NCBI GenBank assembly: GCA_937995655.1
Contig: CALKJI010000004.1
Span: 1 to 64,000 of the forward strand
DNA from: an uncultured Pseudothermotoga sp.
GTDB taxonomy: Bacteria > Thermotogota > Thermotogae > Thermotogales > DSM-5069
DNA length: 64,000 nt
Direction: 5' to 3'
Below are positions 33,752-42,901 of the stretch, one piece after another. Position numbers and translations under genes: made by a program. Under the pieces are notes generated by a model. The model saw nothing but the letters and a program-made list of their open reading frames with translations. It did no database searches and was not told where the DNA came from. Position 1 is the first letter of the stretch, and every line of letters begins with the position of its first letter.

Positions 33752-34966
33752 ATGATGTACCCTGCTATTCTTGTACAGAAAAATTAGAAAATCAAGCACT
33801 CTTCTGTATCTGGTTTTGTAGATGATAGTATCCAGAAAACCTGAAGGAGTTGAAGCGTGTACTATAGCTTCCAACAGATCATAGGATGTGTAGATCTTTA
33901 GCCTTTCAACTTTCAGAAACTTTGCCAGATCTTCGAGCAACTTTCTACAGACTACTTCTGGCTCAGCAAAAGGTGAGAGTGTTTCCAATCTCAATCTGGG
34001 TAAGATATATTGCTCATATTGCGTCTGTGCTGATAAATTGAGTGGCAACTGAACTCCAAGCAGTGAACCCGCTATGTCTCTTTCCATTTGTCCCATCTGC
34101 GTGAACAATTCTTTTATCAAATCTTTCCTATCACTGATATAGTAACTCTCACCAAAAAGCTTCCCAAAGTGAGAAAGAGTATCTAAATAACCTTCTGTTA
34201 AGTACTTCCTCGAAACTTCTTGGTCAAAGGTCAGTACTGTTCCAAAGTGTTCTCTCGGTCTTAAGTAGAGTATTCTGCCCTGGTTGCTGAATATTCTTAT
34301 GTATTCAAGTATATCAGCTATGCCAATCGTACCTATATCCACCACTATAATATTTTCGTAACCCTTTTCTATGGCCATCTTGACCGGTATGTTACTGTAT
34401 ACTCCACCATCAACAAAGAGTCTGCCTTTGATCTCTTCTCTCTTGAAAAGGGGAAAGTTAGCGCTCGAGAGAATATAATCAGCCAACATTCCCTTTGGGA
34501 TTTCTTCTATGTAAAGCATGTATGGTTTCAATTCAGAAAGGGAATATGCAACAAGACCATAGTGAACCTTCGAAGTACGGATTTTTTCCTCTGGAAGCAA
34601 GCTTTTCACCTTCTCTCTCAAAGGTGTTATGTCTATTCCTCCTTCACTTATCAACTGTTTTGCGGCATCTATCGCTTCAGGGATGCTCAGATCTGTGAAT
34701 CTACCAGTTATCACCTTTTTCACACTCTCAGGTATGTCCATCACGTCTTCGAAGGTAACATCAAGCCAACTTCTTTCAGCAAATTCAAAATCACCAAGGG
34801 CTATCAGGGCACCATTGATAGCCCCTACAGATGTGCCGTAAACGCCACTAATTTCGATTCCAAGCTCATTTAGAGCTTTCCAAACACCTATTTGATAAGC
34901 TCCTCTTCCTCCCCCGCCTGAAAGAACAAGTGCCACACTCGTCGCAGCAGCAAGAAGGATATTCAC
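33731..34966 (-). CDS. Patatin-like phospholipase
   Basis: This 411-residue protein has the oxyanion motif LSGGGGRGAYQIG near residue 20, the nucleophile GTSVG and the catalytic Asp in DGGVYSN, which form the Ser-Asp dyad of patatins. A further 200 residues follow with no recognised domain. The N-terminus (NILLAAATSVALVLS) is mildly hydrophobic but merges with the core strand, so a signal peptide is doubtful. GTG at 34966 follows GGGTGAG. GTG at 34975 is the alternative. Confidence 0.9.
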   Translation of the reverse strand: MNILLAAATSVALVLSGGGGRGAYQIGVWKALNELGIEISGVYGTSVGAINGALIALGDFEFAERSWLDVTFEDVMDIPESVKKVITGRFTDLSIPEAIDAAKQLISEGGIDITPLREKVKSLLPEEKIRTSKVHYGLVAYSLSELKPYMLYIEEIPKGMLADYILSSANFPLFKREEIKGRLFVDGGVYSNIPVKMAIEKGYENIIVVDIGTIGIADILEYIRIFSNQGRILYLRPREHFGTVLTFDQEVSRKYLTEGYLDTLSHFGKLFGESYYISDRKDLIKELFTQMGQMERDIAGSLLGVQLPLNLSAQTQYEQYILPRLRLETLSPFAEPEVVCRKLLEDLAKFLKVERLKIYTSYDLLEAIVHASTPSGFLDTIIYKTRYRRVLDFLIFLYKNSRVHHSERIIQ

Positions 34967-34986
34967 AACTCTCACCCGCTAGAATG

Positions 34987-35017
34987 ATTATAAACTTTTG
35001 GACTCCTTTTGGGTCAA
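34987..35017 (-). promoter_or_regulatory. Promoter of the patatin gene
   Basis: On the minus strand, TTGACC (35012-35017) precedes TATAAT (34987-34992) by 19 bases, or TTTATA by 17. Confidence 0.55.
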
Positions 35018-35037
35018 GAAATACTTTCATAGGGCTC

Positions 35038-35066
35038 TTGAAATGAAGGCCTATTTCTGATATACT
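35038..35066 (+). promoter_or_regulatory. Promoter of tRNA-Thr(GGT)
   Basis: TTGAAA (35038-35043), 17 bases, TATACT (35061-35066) with TG one base upstream. The tRNA begins 10 bases later. Confidence 0.8.
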
Positions 35067-35076
35067 GACACTGTAA

Positions 35077-35153
35077 GCAGGCGTAGCTTCAAGAGGTGGA
35101 GCGCCGCCTTGGTAAGGCGGAGGGTGTGGGTTCGAGTCCCACCGCCTGCTCCA
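35077..35153 (+). tRNA. tRNA-Thr (anticodon GGT)
   Basis: The acceptor GCAGGCG pairs with CGCCTGC. The anticodon stem CCGCC/GGCGG encloses TTGGTAA, giving anticodon GGT. CCA is encoded. The convergent amidohydrolase stop codon begins at the very next base. Confidence 0.96.
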
Positions 35154-36503
35154 TCATCTTTCCCATACAAGCTCGCCCGAAACATAAACAGCGACGGGAT
35201 CATCTTCAAGTTTCAATGGATTTCTTTCATAGATTGCAAAATCAGCCAAGTATCCTTCTTTGATTTCACCAATGATATCAAAACCTGCGATCCTTGCTCC
35301 AGACACTGTGTAAAGCTCGATAGCTTCTTTCAGGCTAAATCCCATTCTTAAGGCTTTTTCGATCACATACTTTGGATCTTCTGGTGAAACAGGTGCATCG
35401 GTGGAAAAACTGATTTTGAAACCTTGTTTGAAAAGATTGAGAAAATCGTATTTGAGAACGTCAAGGTCTTTTGGTATTCTTTTCACAATCAGCTCCTGAT
35501 CCTCGAAAGCAAAATGAGGTTGAATGCTGAAATAGCTTTCTTTCAGTAAAGGTAGGTCATCTCTGTTCACAAGCTGTGCATGAATAATTCTGTTACCCGG
35601 ATATCTCTGATATACGGTTGCCACTTGGTGAACAGCGGCATCTCCAATTGCATGAACTGAAAGTTGAACCTTTTTTTCACCGCATATTCTTGCAAAATCT
35701 TCTATTTTATCAGTTTCAAGAACTCTAATACCCCTGTATTGCTCTTCGCCAGGATATGGCACACTCAAATAGGCCGTCTTACCACCTAGCGAGCCGTCTG
35801 CGAAGATCTTCACACCCTTCACATGAACTTTCTCTGTGAGATCGCCGAATTCATCAAATTCAACCAAATCCTCTACATTGGCAAAATAAAGTTTCTCAAA
35901 TATTCTGATCCTTGCCTTCATGAGTATTTTCTTCAATTGTTCCCAACTGACCCCATGAAGGTCATCGGAATGGACAAAGGTGACGCCATGTTTCAGGAAC
36001 TGATCTTCACCCATGGCGAAAAACTTTTCTGGATTTTCATCTTTTAATTTATCCTCTACCATGTCCAGTTCCTTTTCTTTGAAGACACCGTCTGGTTTGT
36101 ATATTCCGACAATGTCCATCGCAGCTTTGTTGAGCACTGCTACATGACCACATCTTCTTTTTAGTACGATGGGCTTATTTATTTGATTGATCAACTTCCA
36201 ATCTGGATATCCTCCAAGGACTTGTTCACTCCATCCTCTACCCTTGATAATTGTGTCATTACAATTTTTTATTACATCGAAGAGTTTTTCTTGTGAATCT
36301 ATATGTTCCAGATTTAAATAGCCATACTTGTGACCGACGCCCAGTACGTGAGCATGAGAATCAACAAAGCCAGGCATCAGATACATACCACTCAGATGGA
36401 GAAAAGGTCCCGAAGAGTTGAGAGCAAAGAACTTCTCCTGGATATACAAATCTTTCTTGATGAACTCACCATTTTGATAAATGAGTGCATTCTTTATGAC
36501 CAT
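35154..36503 (-). CDS. Amidohydrolase family protein (YtcJ-like)
   Basis: This 449-residue metal-dependent hydrolase has GFVDSHAHVLG (metal ligands HxH), the GRGWSEQ segment of Amidohydrolase_3 proteins, LSVHAIGDAAVHQV, IHAQLV, and the late Asp region FSTDAPVSPEDPKY. Substrates in this family are mostly unknown. The ATG at 36503 is chosen, as GGTGA lies 4 bases upstream and includes the stop of the HerA gene. The earlier ATG at 36518 is poorer. It is the last gene of a long minus-strand operon. Confidence 0.9.
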   Translation of the reverse strand: MVIKNALIYQNGEFIKKDLYIQEKFFALNSSGPFLHLSGMYLMPGFVDSHAHVLGVGHKYGYLNLEHIDSQEKLFDVIKNCNDTIIKGRGWSEQVLGGYPDWKLINQINKPIVLKRRCGHVAVLNKAAMDIVGIYKPDGVFKEKELDMVEDKLKDENPEKFFAMGEDQFLKHGVTFVHSDDLHGVSWEQLKKILMKARIRIFEKLYFANVEDLVEFDEFGDLTEKVHVKGVKIFADGSLGGKTAYLSVPYPGEEQYRGIRVLETDKIEDFARICGEKKVQLSVHAIGDAAVHQVATVYQRYPGNRIIHAQLVNRDDLPLLKESYFSIQPHFAFEDQELIVKRIPKDLDVLKYDFLNLFKQGFKISFSTDAPVSPEDPKYVIEKALRMGFSLKEAIELYTVSGARIAGFDIIGEIKEGYLADFAIYERNPLKLEDDPVAVYVSGELVWER

Positions 36504-36507
36504 TTTT

Positions 36508-38391
36508 TCACCGCCCATAAAGCTTGTCCTCTATTTGTCTGATTTTGTCTTCGTTGAGTGTGTAATATCCGTCTTCTCTTGTACACCATGCAGGTAGCGG
36601 AAAGTTGACGGTTATTGGTATTCTCATGAACGGTTGGTCAACGATCACTTCTCCCTGTTGCAGTAGCGCTGCGCGTTCTTTTTGCTCGATGGTCAGATGG
36701 GCATACTCGGGTTTTTCTAACTCTGCACCTTTCTGTCTTCCAACAACAGTTGTCGATGACTGGGTTACTATTCTGTAATCGACCTCGGAAGCCGTTTGTT
36801 CTGCGCCAATCATTATCACTCTGAAAGAGCGACCACGTTCGGCTATATCCCTGAATAGGTTTCCAAGCGGTCCCCCGCCGTGTCTGGGGGCGTATTTGTT
36901 CAGTTCATCGAGAAATATGAAGACGGGATCTTGGTCGGTCTTTTCTTCACGAGAACGCATCACTTCAATGAGCACGGCGCCAACGACGAATGACTGAATT
37001 CTCGGTCTGAGTTTTGAAATGTCAACTACGGTGATCTGACCAGGATGATCCCAGTTTATCCTGTGATCTTGATTTACTCCGGTTTTTGCCGAAAGGAAAC
37101 TTGTTGGAATCCAAACTAGATCCATGCCGATATTTTTGATGGACTTGAGCCTTCTTACCATTGCCATGACCGTCGACTTTCCTCTCAGTTCTTGTTCTAT
37201 TTTGTCTGAAAATTCTTTGTCTGACTCCTTTGAAAACATTCTTTTTATTAGATCATCAATCCCTTCGGGAAGTTGAGCTTGTGCCACAACGTCAAATCCA
37301 TTTGCAATGGCAGTTCTAAGAATTATCTCTTCATCTGTCGTTGAAGGGAGGCAAGAGTTCTTACGACAGAACTCGTTAGCTATTTCAATAGCTCTTTCAA
37401 GCCTTTCATAGAAAAATTCCTGTACGGTAGTCACTGCCAATTGGAGGTTTTGATTAAGCTCAAGTTCTTCTGGGTCAAACATGAGCTCAAATAAACCCAT
37501 CTTGAAGATATCTATGCAATCCCAACCATATGAAAAGATATTATCGTATCTCTTATTTGACCATGGTTTCATGTTTTCCTTGGATCTTCTTGGTGCATAA
37601 AATACCACCTTTTCAAATGGTTTTGGCTCTATACCCATCGATTCGTACATCTTCTTCCAGTGTTTTCCTTGTTCTTCCTTTTCAAGGTTCTTCCAGTCTT
37701 TGGACCACTTGTCTAAGAAGAGCAACCCTTCTCCTTTAACGTTGAATATAATGAATCTTGAGCGTGAAAGATACCCCATGAGTTCACTGTGTTCCTTTAA
37801 TTTTCTACCTGTATCAAGGAATGATTTGATCAAGAAAGTCGCGTAAGAAGTCTTTGATGCTACACCGGACTGTCCTGAGATATTTATGTGTGCACCATTC
37901 TCTCCGAGGATGTACCTGACGTCTGCGTAAGCTGGCCTTCCGTTCTTGAAAGTACCAATTGGCACGGCAACCTTTTGTTTGATTAGATCATCAAACCCAA
38001 GGGCGATATCTATTTCTTCCCCTTCAGCTAGCATAACTTCTGTGCCTGGTGGCGGGGGTACCTGTGGAGCCTCTGGCAACAATTTATTCTCTTCAATCTT
38101 GAGCATACGTGTCGTTGTCACCGTGGCAATGTACACAGGATAAGCTGGGAGTAATCCTTTTAGTGCTATTTCCTCTTCATAGCCTGAAGTGAGACCAAAA
38201 TCCCATTGAGCATTTACATCTGTCACTATGCCGTAGTAGACGATTTTGCCATAAGGTCTGTAGGAAAAGACAACTTTGACCACGTCATCTATCTGTACCA
38301 TGTGCAAAGGTCGATTATTCTCTTGATGAAGTCTAACGGAGAAGTTATATGGACTTGAGCTGTTTGTGCCTGTTACAACCCCGATCGTCAT
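36508..38391 (-). CDS. HerA-like (DUF87) ATPase
   Basis: This 627-residue protein has an N-terminal HAS-barrel-like domain (GVVTGTNSSSPYNFSV, VKVVFSYRPYGKIVYYGIVTDV). A FtsK/HerA ATPase core follows. Its Walker A is variant, GQSGVASKTS, with Ser where Gly normally precedes Lys. I recall similar GVxTKTS forms in a bacterial DUF87 subgroup. Walker B is FIFLDELNKYAP and the arginine-finger region is DIAERGRSFRV. Archaeal HerA works with NurA in end resection, but no NurA is present here. The gene overlaps ribF by 4 bases. Its role is unknown. Confidence 0.85.
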   Translation of the reverse strand: MTIGVVTGTNSSSPYNFSVRLHQENNRPLHMVQIDDVVKVVFSYRPYGKIVYYGIVTDVNAQWDFGLTSGYEEEIALKGLLPAYPVYIATVTTTRMLKIEENKLLPEAPQVPPPPGTEVMLAEGEEIDIALGFDDLIKQKVAVPIGTFKNGRPAYADVRYILGENGAHINISGQSGVASKTSYATFLIKSFLDTGRKLKEHSELMGYLSRSRFIIFNVKGEGLLFLDKWSKDWKNLEKEEQGKHWKKMYESMGIEPKPFEKVVFYAPRRSKENMKPWSNKRYDNIFSYGWDCIDIFKMGLFELMFDPEELELNQNLQLAVTTVQEFFYERLERAIEIANEFCRKNSCLPSTTDEEIILRTAIANGFDVVAQAQLPEGIDDLIKRMFSKESDKEFSDKIEQELRGKSTVMAMVRRLKSIKNIGMDLVWIPTSFLSAKTGVNQDHRINWDHPGQITVVDISKLRPRIQSFVVGAVLIEVMRSREEKTDQDPVFIFLDELNKYAPRHGGGPLGNLFRDIAERGRSFRVIMIGAEQTASEVDYRIVTQSSTTVVGRQKGAELEKPEYAHLTIEQKERAALLQQGEVIVDQPFMRIPITVNFPLPAWCTREDGYYTLNEDKIRQIEDKLYGR

Positions 38392-39140
38392 ATCTTGGCC
38401 TCCTTCTGATGATCAGACAAGACTATCTTTAAAATACTACAAGGGGGCGCTTGAAGATCTTTTGAGATGAAGATCACTTTGTCATCAAATTTTATCAAAC
38501 CATTCACTCTGAAGTTTCTTTCAAATGATTCGAAAATACCGTCCTTTGGCCTTACGATCTTGTCATTGATATGGATGACAAAACCCTTTTCTGATCCTTC
38601 GATTATTTTTTCCACAGATCCACAAATGCAAAACTCTCTGCCAAGTAGTTTTGAAGCCTCATCGATATGGCCATTCAGTATGAGTTTCCTTATCAGGGAG
38701 CTACTCACTCGCCTATTTTGAGAATCCAAGACCTCTGGAAAGATTTCAAGCTCAATCCCATTCTCGTCGCACATTTTTTTCAGCCTTGTTACATCAGCTG
38801 ACGCGTCCTTGCCAAATCTGAAATCCCTTCCAACTATTAGGGAAGAGCAGTTTTTCAATAAATATCTATCGAAGAAATCCTCTGCTGGTATATCCTTGAT
38901 TTGAAGAAGATCAAGAACTTCAACTTCATCAACAAATTTTGACACCTGCAGAATTCTGTCGGTCAATGGTATTATTAGACCATCGAATTCGTTCAAGAAA
39001 TATTCAAAAGGATAAGAGATAACGTATGCCTTGCTTTTACAACTGAGCTTGTGCGAACTTTCTTTCACCCGATTGAGCAGTTGCTGGTGCCCTATATGGA
39101 CGCCGTCGAAAACACCCACAGTAATCACGTACCTGTTCAT
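38388..39140 (-). CDS. ribF: RibF: FMN adenylyltransferase with eroded kinase domain
   Basis: The N-terminal two thirds are a normal FAD synthetase adenylyltransferase: VGVFDGVHIGHQQLL, VGRDFRFGK and VSSSLIRKLI (the SSTxxR-type motif). The C-terminal riboflavin kinase part is short and lacks the GFPTAN nucleotide-binding motif and the expected downstream Asn/Glu motifs. Total length is 250 residues rather than about 290-310. It may only make FAD from FMN, or the kinase half may have lost its activity. It overlaps truB and the HerA gene by four bases each. Confidence 0.88.
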   Translation of the reverse strand: MNRYVITVGVFDGVHIGHQQLLNRVKESSHKLSCKSKAYVISYPFEYFLNEFDGLIIPLTDRILQVSKFVDEVEVLDLLQIKDIPAEDFFDRYLLKNCSSLIVGRDFRFGKDASADVTRLKKMCDENGIELEIFPEVLDSQNRRVSSSLIRKLILNGHIDEASKLLGREFCICGSVEKIIEGSEKGFVIHINDKIVRPKDGIFESFERNFRVNGLIKFDDKVIFISKDLQAPPCSILKIVLSDHQKEAKI

Positions 39141-40069
39141 TCTTGGTTCCCCTTCAAGACTTTGACAGGTTTGAACAGCGGTTCGTTCCGGTTTTGCCTG
39201 ATCAACGTTCTTGTGAACGTAGAACTGCGTTGAGTCCTTGCTATGGCAATGAGTTGATCTTGGTAGATCACTTGCACCAAAGAATTTTTAGAAAAATCTT
39301 CAAAATTCTCTACATCTTGAACTCTAAGTGTGGCACCATCCATTATTTTCCCAAAGCCAGAGGTTTTCACATAAATCCTTGGCATGTTCAACACTCTTGA
39401 CAGATCCAGCAAATGGTTAAGTATTTCATGGTGGCTAACCTTGAAGATATCGATTGCGTCATCAACTTTGAATGGTCCTATGGAAACTCTTCTAAGCTTT
39501 AAGGTTGTTGCACCACAGCCCAGTGCATAGCCGATATCCATACAGAGCGAGCGTATGTACGTACCGGGTGAGACTTCTGTCCTGAAAGAAACATCGTTCC
39601 CATCGATTGTAATGTCTTGTATTTTGTATATTGTCACTTCTCTTGGGGGCAACCTGATTATTCTGCCTTTTCTCGCAAGTTCGTAAAGTCTCTCTCCTTT
39701 GTATTTTCTGGCACAGTAAGCGGGAGGAATCTGTGTGTATCTTCCAATAAAAGACTTGATTACACCCAGTATCTGGTCTATTGAACAGTCGACAGGTCTC
39801 TCTTCCATGACCTGCCCTGTGATATCAAAAGTATCGGTGATGATACCGAGACGCATTTTCACATGGTAGACTTTGCTATGGTTCATCAAGTACTCAAGAA
39901 CTCTGGTTCCGCTACCTACTCCAACCAACAGTAACCCGCTGGCGAACGGGTCGAGTGTTCCTGCATGCCCAACTTTCTTAAGTCCCAATTTTCTTCTAAC
40001 TTCACCGACGATATCGTGTGAAGTTGGTCCTTCGGGTTTATCTATTAGCAGAACACCAGATATATTCAC
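39137..40069 (-). CDS. truB: tRNA pseudouridine-55 synthase TruB
   Basis: This 310-residue protein starts SGVLLIDKPEGPTSHDIV and has the catalytic Asp in HAGTLDPFASGLL. PPAYCARKYKGERLYELAR and the SPGTYIRSLCMDIG segment are diagnostic. It makes pseudouridine 55 in the T-loop of tRNAs. A C-terminal PUA domain is present. It overlaps rbfA by 4 bases, as in the standard rbfA-truB-ribF order. Confidence 0.96.
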   Translation of the reverse strand: MNISGVLLIDKPEGPTSHDIVGEVRRKLGLKKVGHAGTLDPFASGLLLVGVGSGTRVLEYLMNHSKVYHVKMRLGIITDTFDITGQVMEERPVDCSIDQILGVIKSFIGRYTQIPPAYCARKYKGERLYELARKGRIIRLPPREVTIYKIQDITIDGNDVSFRTEVSPGTYIRSLCMDIGYALGCGATTLKLRRVSIGPFKVDDAIDIFKVSHHEILNHLLDLSRVLNMPRIYVKTSGFGKIMDGATLRVQDVENFEDFSKNSLVQVIYQDQLIAIARTQRSSTFTRTLIRQNRNEPLFKPVKVLKGNQE

Positions 40070-40425
40070 TCAGTCTTTTCCTCCTTGATCTTATCCAGGA
40101 TCTGTTGTATTTTTACACTCGCTTCTATACCTGGATCTTCTTTGAATCTCACCTGCGGAACCGTGTACAGATCCAAATTGTTAGCTAGATAGGTTCTGAA
40201 ATATCCTTTAATTTTATTCAAATACTCGACAATTTTGACTCGTTCTTCTTTGTCTCCCATGACACTCACGTAAACATCAGCGAATCTTTTGTCGTTGGAG
40301 AGCTCCGAGCGAGAGATGGTTATCAACAAATCTTTCAGCTTGGGATCTTTAGCTTCACGCAATGCCTCGGTGATTAGTTTTGTAATTTGGGACTCCAGCA
40401 TAGCCTTTCTGTAATCAGGTCTCAT
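40066..40425 (-). CDS. rbfA: 30S ribosome-binding factor RbfA
   Basis: This 119-residue KH-fold protein starts MRPDYRKAMLESQITKLITE. It contains DPKLKDLLITISRSELSNDKRFADVYVS and ends with VPQVRFKEDPGIE plus a short coiled tail. These are the standard RbfA features. It assists late 16S rRNA maturation and cold adaptation. AGGAGGT lies before the ATG. infB and nusA do not precede it. Confidence 0.95.
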   Translation of the reverse strand: MRPDYRKAMLESQITKLITEALREAKDPKLKDLLITISRSELSNDKRFADVYVSVMGDKEERVKIVEYLNKIKGYFRTYLANNLDLYTVPQVRFKEDPGIEASVKIQQILDKIKEEKTE

Positions 40426-41286
40426 TTAAGATACCTCCTGTTCTATTTTTAGAAAATCTTCAGCTTCTATCAAGCGAAGTCTCAGTTTTTCTGTCAAATT
40501 TGTTAGAAAACTTGGTTTTATTCCCAGTACATTCAGAGCAAAGGACGACAATGTCAAGCCACCGTATGTATAAGAGTCACCGTATCTCATCAGATTTATG
40601 AGGAAATCGACTATGTGAACTATAGCTACTACATCTGAATAAACAGATTCCGAAAAATTGTTTGGTGCATGGTGTCCGCTCGCTGAATAAACCACAATTT
40701 CTGGAAGATTCCACTTTTCTATCATCTTCCCACTTATAATGGGATGATTCGGTAGATTCAGTTTTTCTTCAGCTTGCATGAAAGAAATTTGCAAGTTCTT
40801 AGTGAGTTTTGTAACAGCCGCAAAGGCCTCAGGGAATATGTAGTCGAGTGCTACTTTTCCTATATCATGGAGTAATCCAGATATAAAGAGCTCTTCTTTG
40901 TTTGGGTATCCCACCATCTGTGCCAGTAGTTCACAACCAACAGCAGTACCTATAAAGTGTTTCCACAACTGATAATGGTCAACGGTAGATTTCTTGTTTT
41001 TCACAACAGAACTGTATGTGAAGATACTCAAGGCTATGTTTCTCACCGTTTTGAAACCAAGTATCATTATGGCTTCGTTCAGTGCCACTATCTTGCGTGG
41101 AAGACCATAGTAAGCCGAGTTCACCAGTCTGAGTATGCGCGCCGTTAGACTCGCATCCAACTTAATCACCTGTGCCAAGTCTTTTGCAGAGGCATTGGGG
41201 TCCGATGCGACCGATACAATCCTTTGAACTATTGGATCAGGCGTTGGAAGTTCATCTATCTTTAATAGGATTTCTTGCAATTCCAT
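40426..41286 (-). CDS. HDOD domain signalling protein
   Basis: This 286-residue protein is almost entirely an HDOD domain: LPTPDPIVQRIVSVASDPNASAKDLAQVIKLD, LTARILRLVNSAYYGLPRKI and ISGLLHDIGKVALDY. The HD pair is present but the complete phosphodiesterase ligand set is not evident. HDOD proteins act in signalling, often with cyclic dinucleotide or kinase partners. It follows the histidine kinase by 3 bases, so it may be its output or adaptor. Confidence 0.9.
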   Translation of the reverse strand: MELQEILLKIDELPTPDPIVQRIVSVASDPNASAKDLAQVIKLDASLTARILRLVNSAYYGLPRKIVALNEAIMILGFKTVRNIALSIFTYSSVVKNKKSTVDHYQLWKHFIGTAVGCELLAQMVGYPNKEELFISGLLHDIGKVALDYIFPEAFAAVTKLTKNLQISFMQAEEKLNLPNHPIISGKMIEKWNLPEIVVYSASGHHAPNNFSESVYSDVVAIVHIVDFLINLMRYGDSYTYGGLTLSSFALNVLGIKPSFLTNLTEKLRLRLIEAEDFLKIEQEVS

Positions 41287-41289
41287 CTT

Positions 41290-42756
41290 CTATTCTCCCA
41301 AAGGCAACTGCACATAGAATACACTTCCTTCATCTACCCTACTTTCTAACCAGATCTTTCCACCGTGCAACTCGATGATCTCTTTTGTTATTGTCAAGCC
41401 TATTCCGGCACCTTCTGTTCTATAATCGAGTGCCGAGCCTACTCTGAAGAATTTCTCAAAGACCTTCTGTTGATATTCTTGGGGTATCCCTATTCCGTTA
41501 TCAGAGACTGAAACTACAACAGATGTGCCATTGAGCTTTGTCGATACTTTTACGAACTTATCTTCATGATTTTCTTTAGAATACTTCACGCCGTTACTTA
41601 TGAGATTTATCAATACCTGCCTGATTCTCTTTTTGTCAGCAAAGATGAAAATTGGACCATTTGTGTCTTGTTCGAGCCTTACATTCTTACTCTTTGCCAA
41701 TTCTGACATCGACTGTGTAACCTCTTTGATGAGTTCTGTTAGATCGAATCTCACTTTATCGAGAACCATAGCTTTTTGTTCGATCTTTGCAAAATCGAGT
41801 AATTCATCCAGTAAACTTTCCAAGTGCAAGCTTTCCTTGTATACAGTCTGAAGAAAGTCACTGAGCGTATCCTTATCAAGATCGTTGAGACTTGAGAGCA
41901 TAGTTTCTGAATAAGCCTTGATGGCTGCAAGTGGTGTTCTGAGTTCATGAGAGATACTTGCAACAAAGTCTGTTTTGAGCTTGTCAATTTCTTTGAGTCG
42001 TTCTAATTCCTTGGTGTTCGTCACGTCTGTGATAGACAACAAGACCTGCGTTTCACCTTCGTATTCGATCTTTTCTGCAATCAATGAATAAAAGGTACCT
42101 TCCGACTCGACTTCCTTCACCTGTCGAGAACCGGTTGTTAAGACGTTCCTTGCAACCTTTTCTATTGCTTCAACCAACTTCGGTTCTTTTTCGCGCTCCA
42201 AGTATTGAAGGTTAGAAAAAACAGGATTCAATTGAGAGTTCAAAACGACCACAATCTGTGGGAAGGAATTGAATATCTGTCGCATATAATTCATCGTTTC
42301 TTCAACTATGGCATGTTGTTTCTCAAGTGACCTATAAAGGTCAAGGTTTTCCAGTACGACCGCCGAAAGGAAAGCAAGAGTACTGATAAGCTCGAATACT
42401 TCAAAGACTGGTTCTTCCTCTGTTTTTGCAAGCAAGACACCTAAGACCTTGTTAGTTTTCATCAGTGGAAAGACCAAAGTTGTCGATTGGTCCTTCACCA
42501 AGGAAGTTGGTGACATCTTTTCCATGGACCATTTGATCATCTCAAGTAAATCTTGTTCAATCTTTATGTCATTCAAATCGGACTTTCTTACGTTAAGATC
42601 TTTGTCTAATATGGCAATCCACTCGCAGTTGATGAATTTTTGAACTATCTTTATGAGAGAAAGAAGGAGCGAATCTGGGTCTTTTACATTACTTGATTCT
42701 CTTATAAAACTTGAGATGAACATGTGAATCCTATTTGAGGACATTTGAAGCGCCAT
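41290..42756 (-). CDS. Soluble sensor histidine kinase with GAF-type input
   Basis: This 488-residue protein lacks obvious membrane helices. A GAF-like region (about residues 15-165) and a PAS-like region (FNSFPQIVVVLNSQLNPVFSN) precede HisKA (SHELRTPLAAIKAYSETML, His270) and the HATPase domain (ISNGVKYS, SDNGIGIPQEYQQKVFEKFF, GAGIGLTI). No response regulator is adjacent. The ATG at 42756 has AGGAGGAGG upstream. The frame extends 51 codons further, but that stretch overlaps the promoter region and the divergent GNAT leader. Confidence 0.92.
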   Translation of the reverse strand: MALQMSSNRIHMFISSFIRESSNVKDPDSLLLSLIKIVQKFINCEWIAILDKDLNVRKSDLNDIKIEQDLLEMIKWSMEKMSPTSLVKDQSTTLVFPLMKTNKVLGVLLAKTEEEPVFEVFELISTLAFLSAVVLENLDLYRSLEKQHAIVEETMNYMRQIFNSFPQIVVVLNSQLNPVFSNLQYLEREKEPKLVEAIEKVARNVLTTGSRQVKEVESEGTFYSLIAEKIEYEGETQVLLSITDVTNTKELERLKEIDKLKTDFVASISHELRTPLAAIKAYSETMLSSLNDLDKDTLSDFLQTVYKESLHLESLLDELLDFAKIEQKAMVLDKVRFDLTELIKEVTQSMSELAKSKNVRLEQDTNGPIFIFADKKRIRQVLINLISNGVKYSKENHEDKFVKVSTKLNGTSVVVSVSDNGIGIPQEYQQKVFEKFFRVGSALDYRTEGAGIGLTITKEIIELHGGKIWLESRVDEGSVFYVQLPLGE

Positions 42757-42810
42757 TGTGGATTGCTCCTCCTCCTTGTATGAGAAAACGGTCAGCGATC
42801 TTCGGTATTT

Positions 42811-42816
42811 ATTATA
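42811..42816 (-). promoter_or_regulatory. -10 element of the histidine kinase operon
   Basis: A minus-strand TATAAT lies 55 bases before the kinase start. No clear -35 is seen at 16-18 bases, only weak matches. Confidence 0.4.
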
Positions 42817-42901
42817 ACGCAGAATCAAGACTGAATGTGATTCGTGATATGCTGTAGTAAAATTTGAATTGGCGATGTGTTCCTTCGAGAGGAGGTGTGA
42901 C

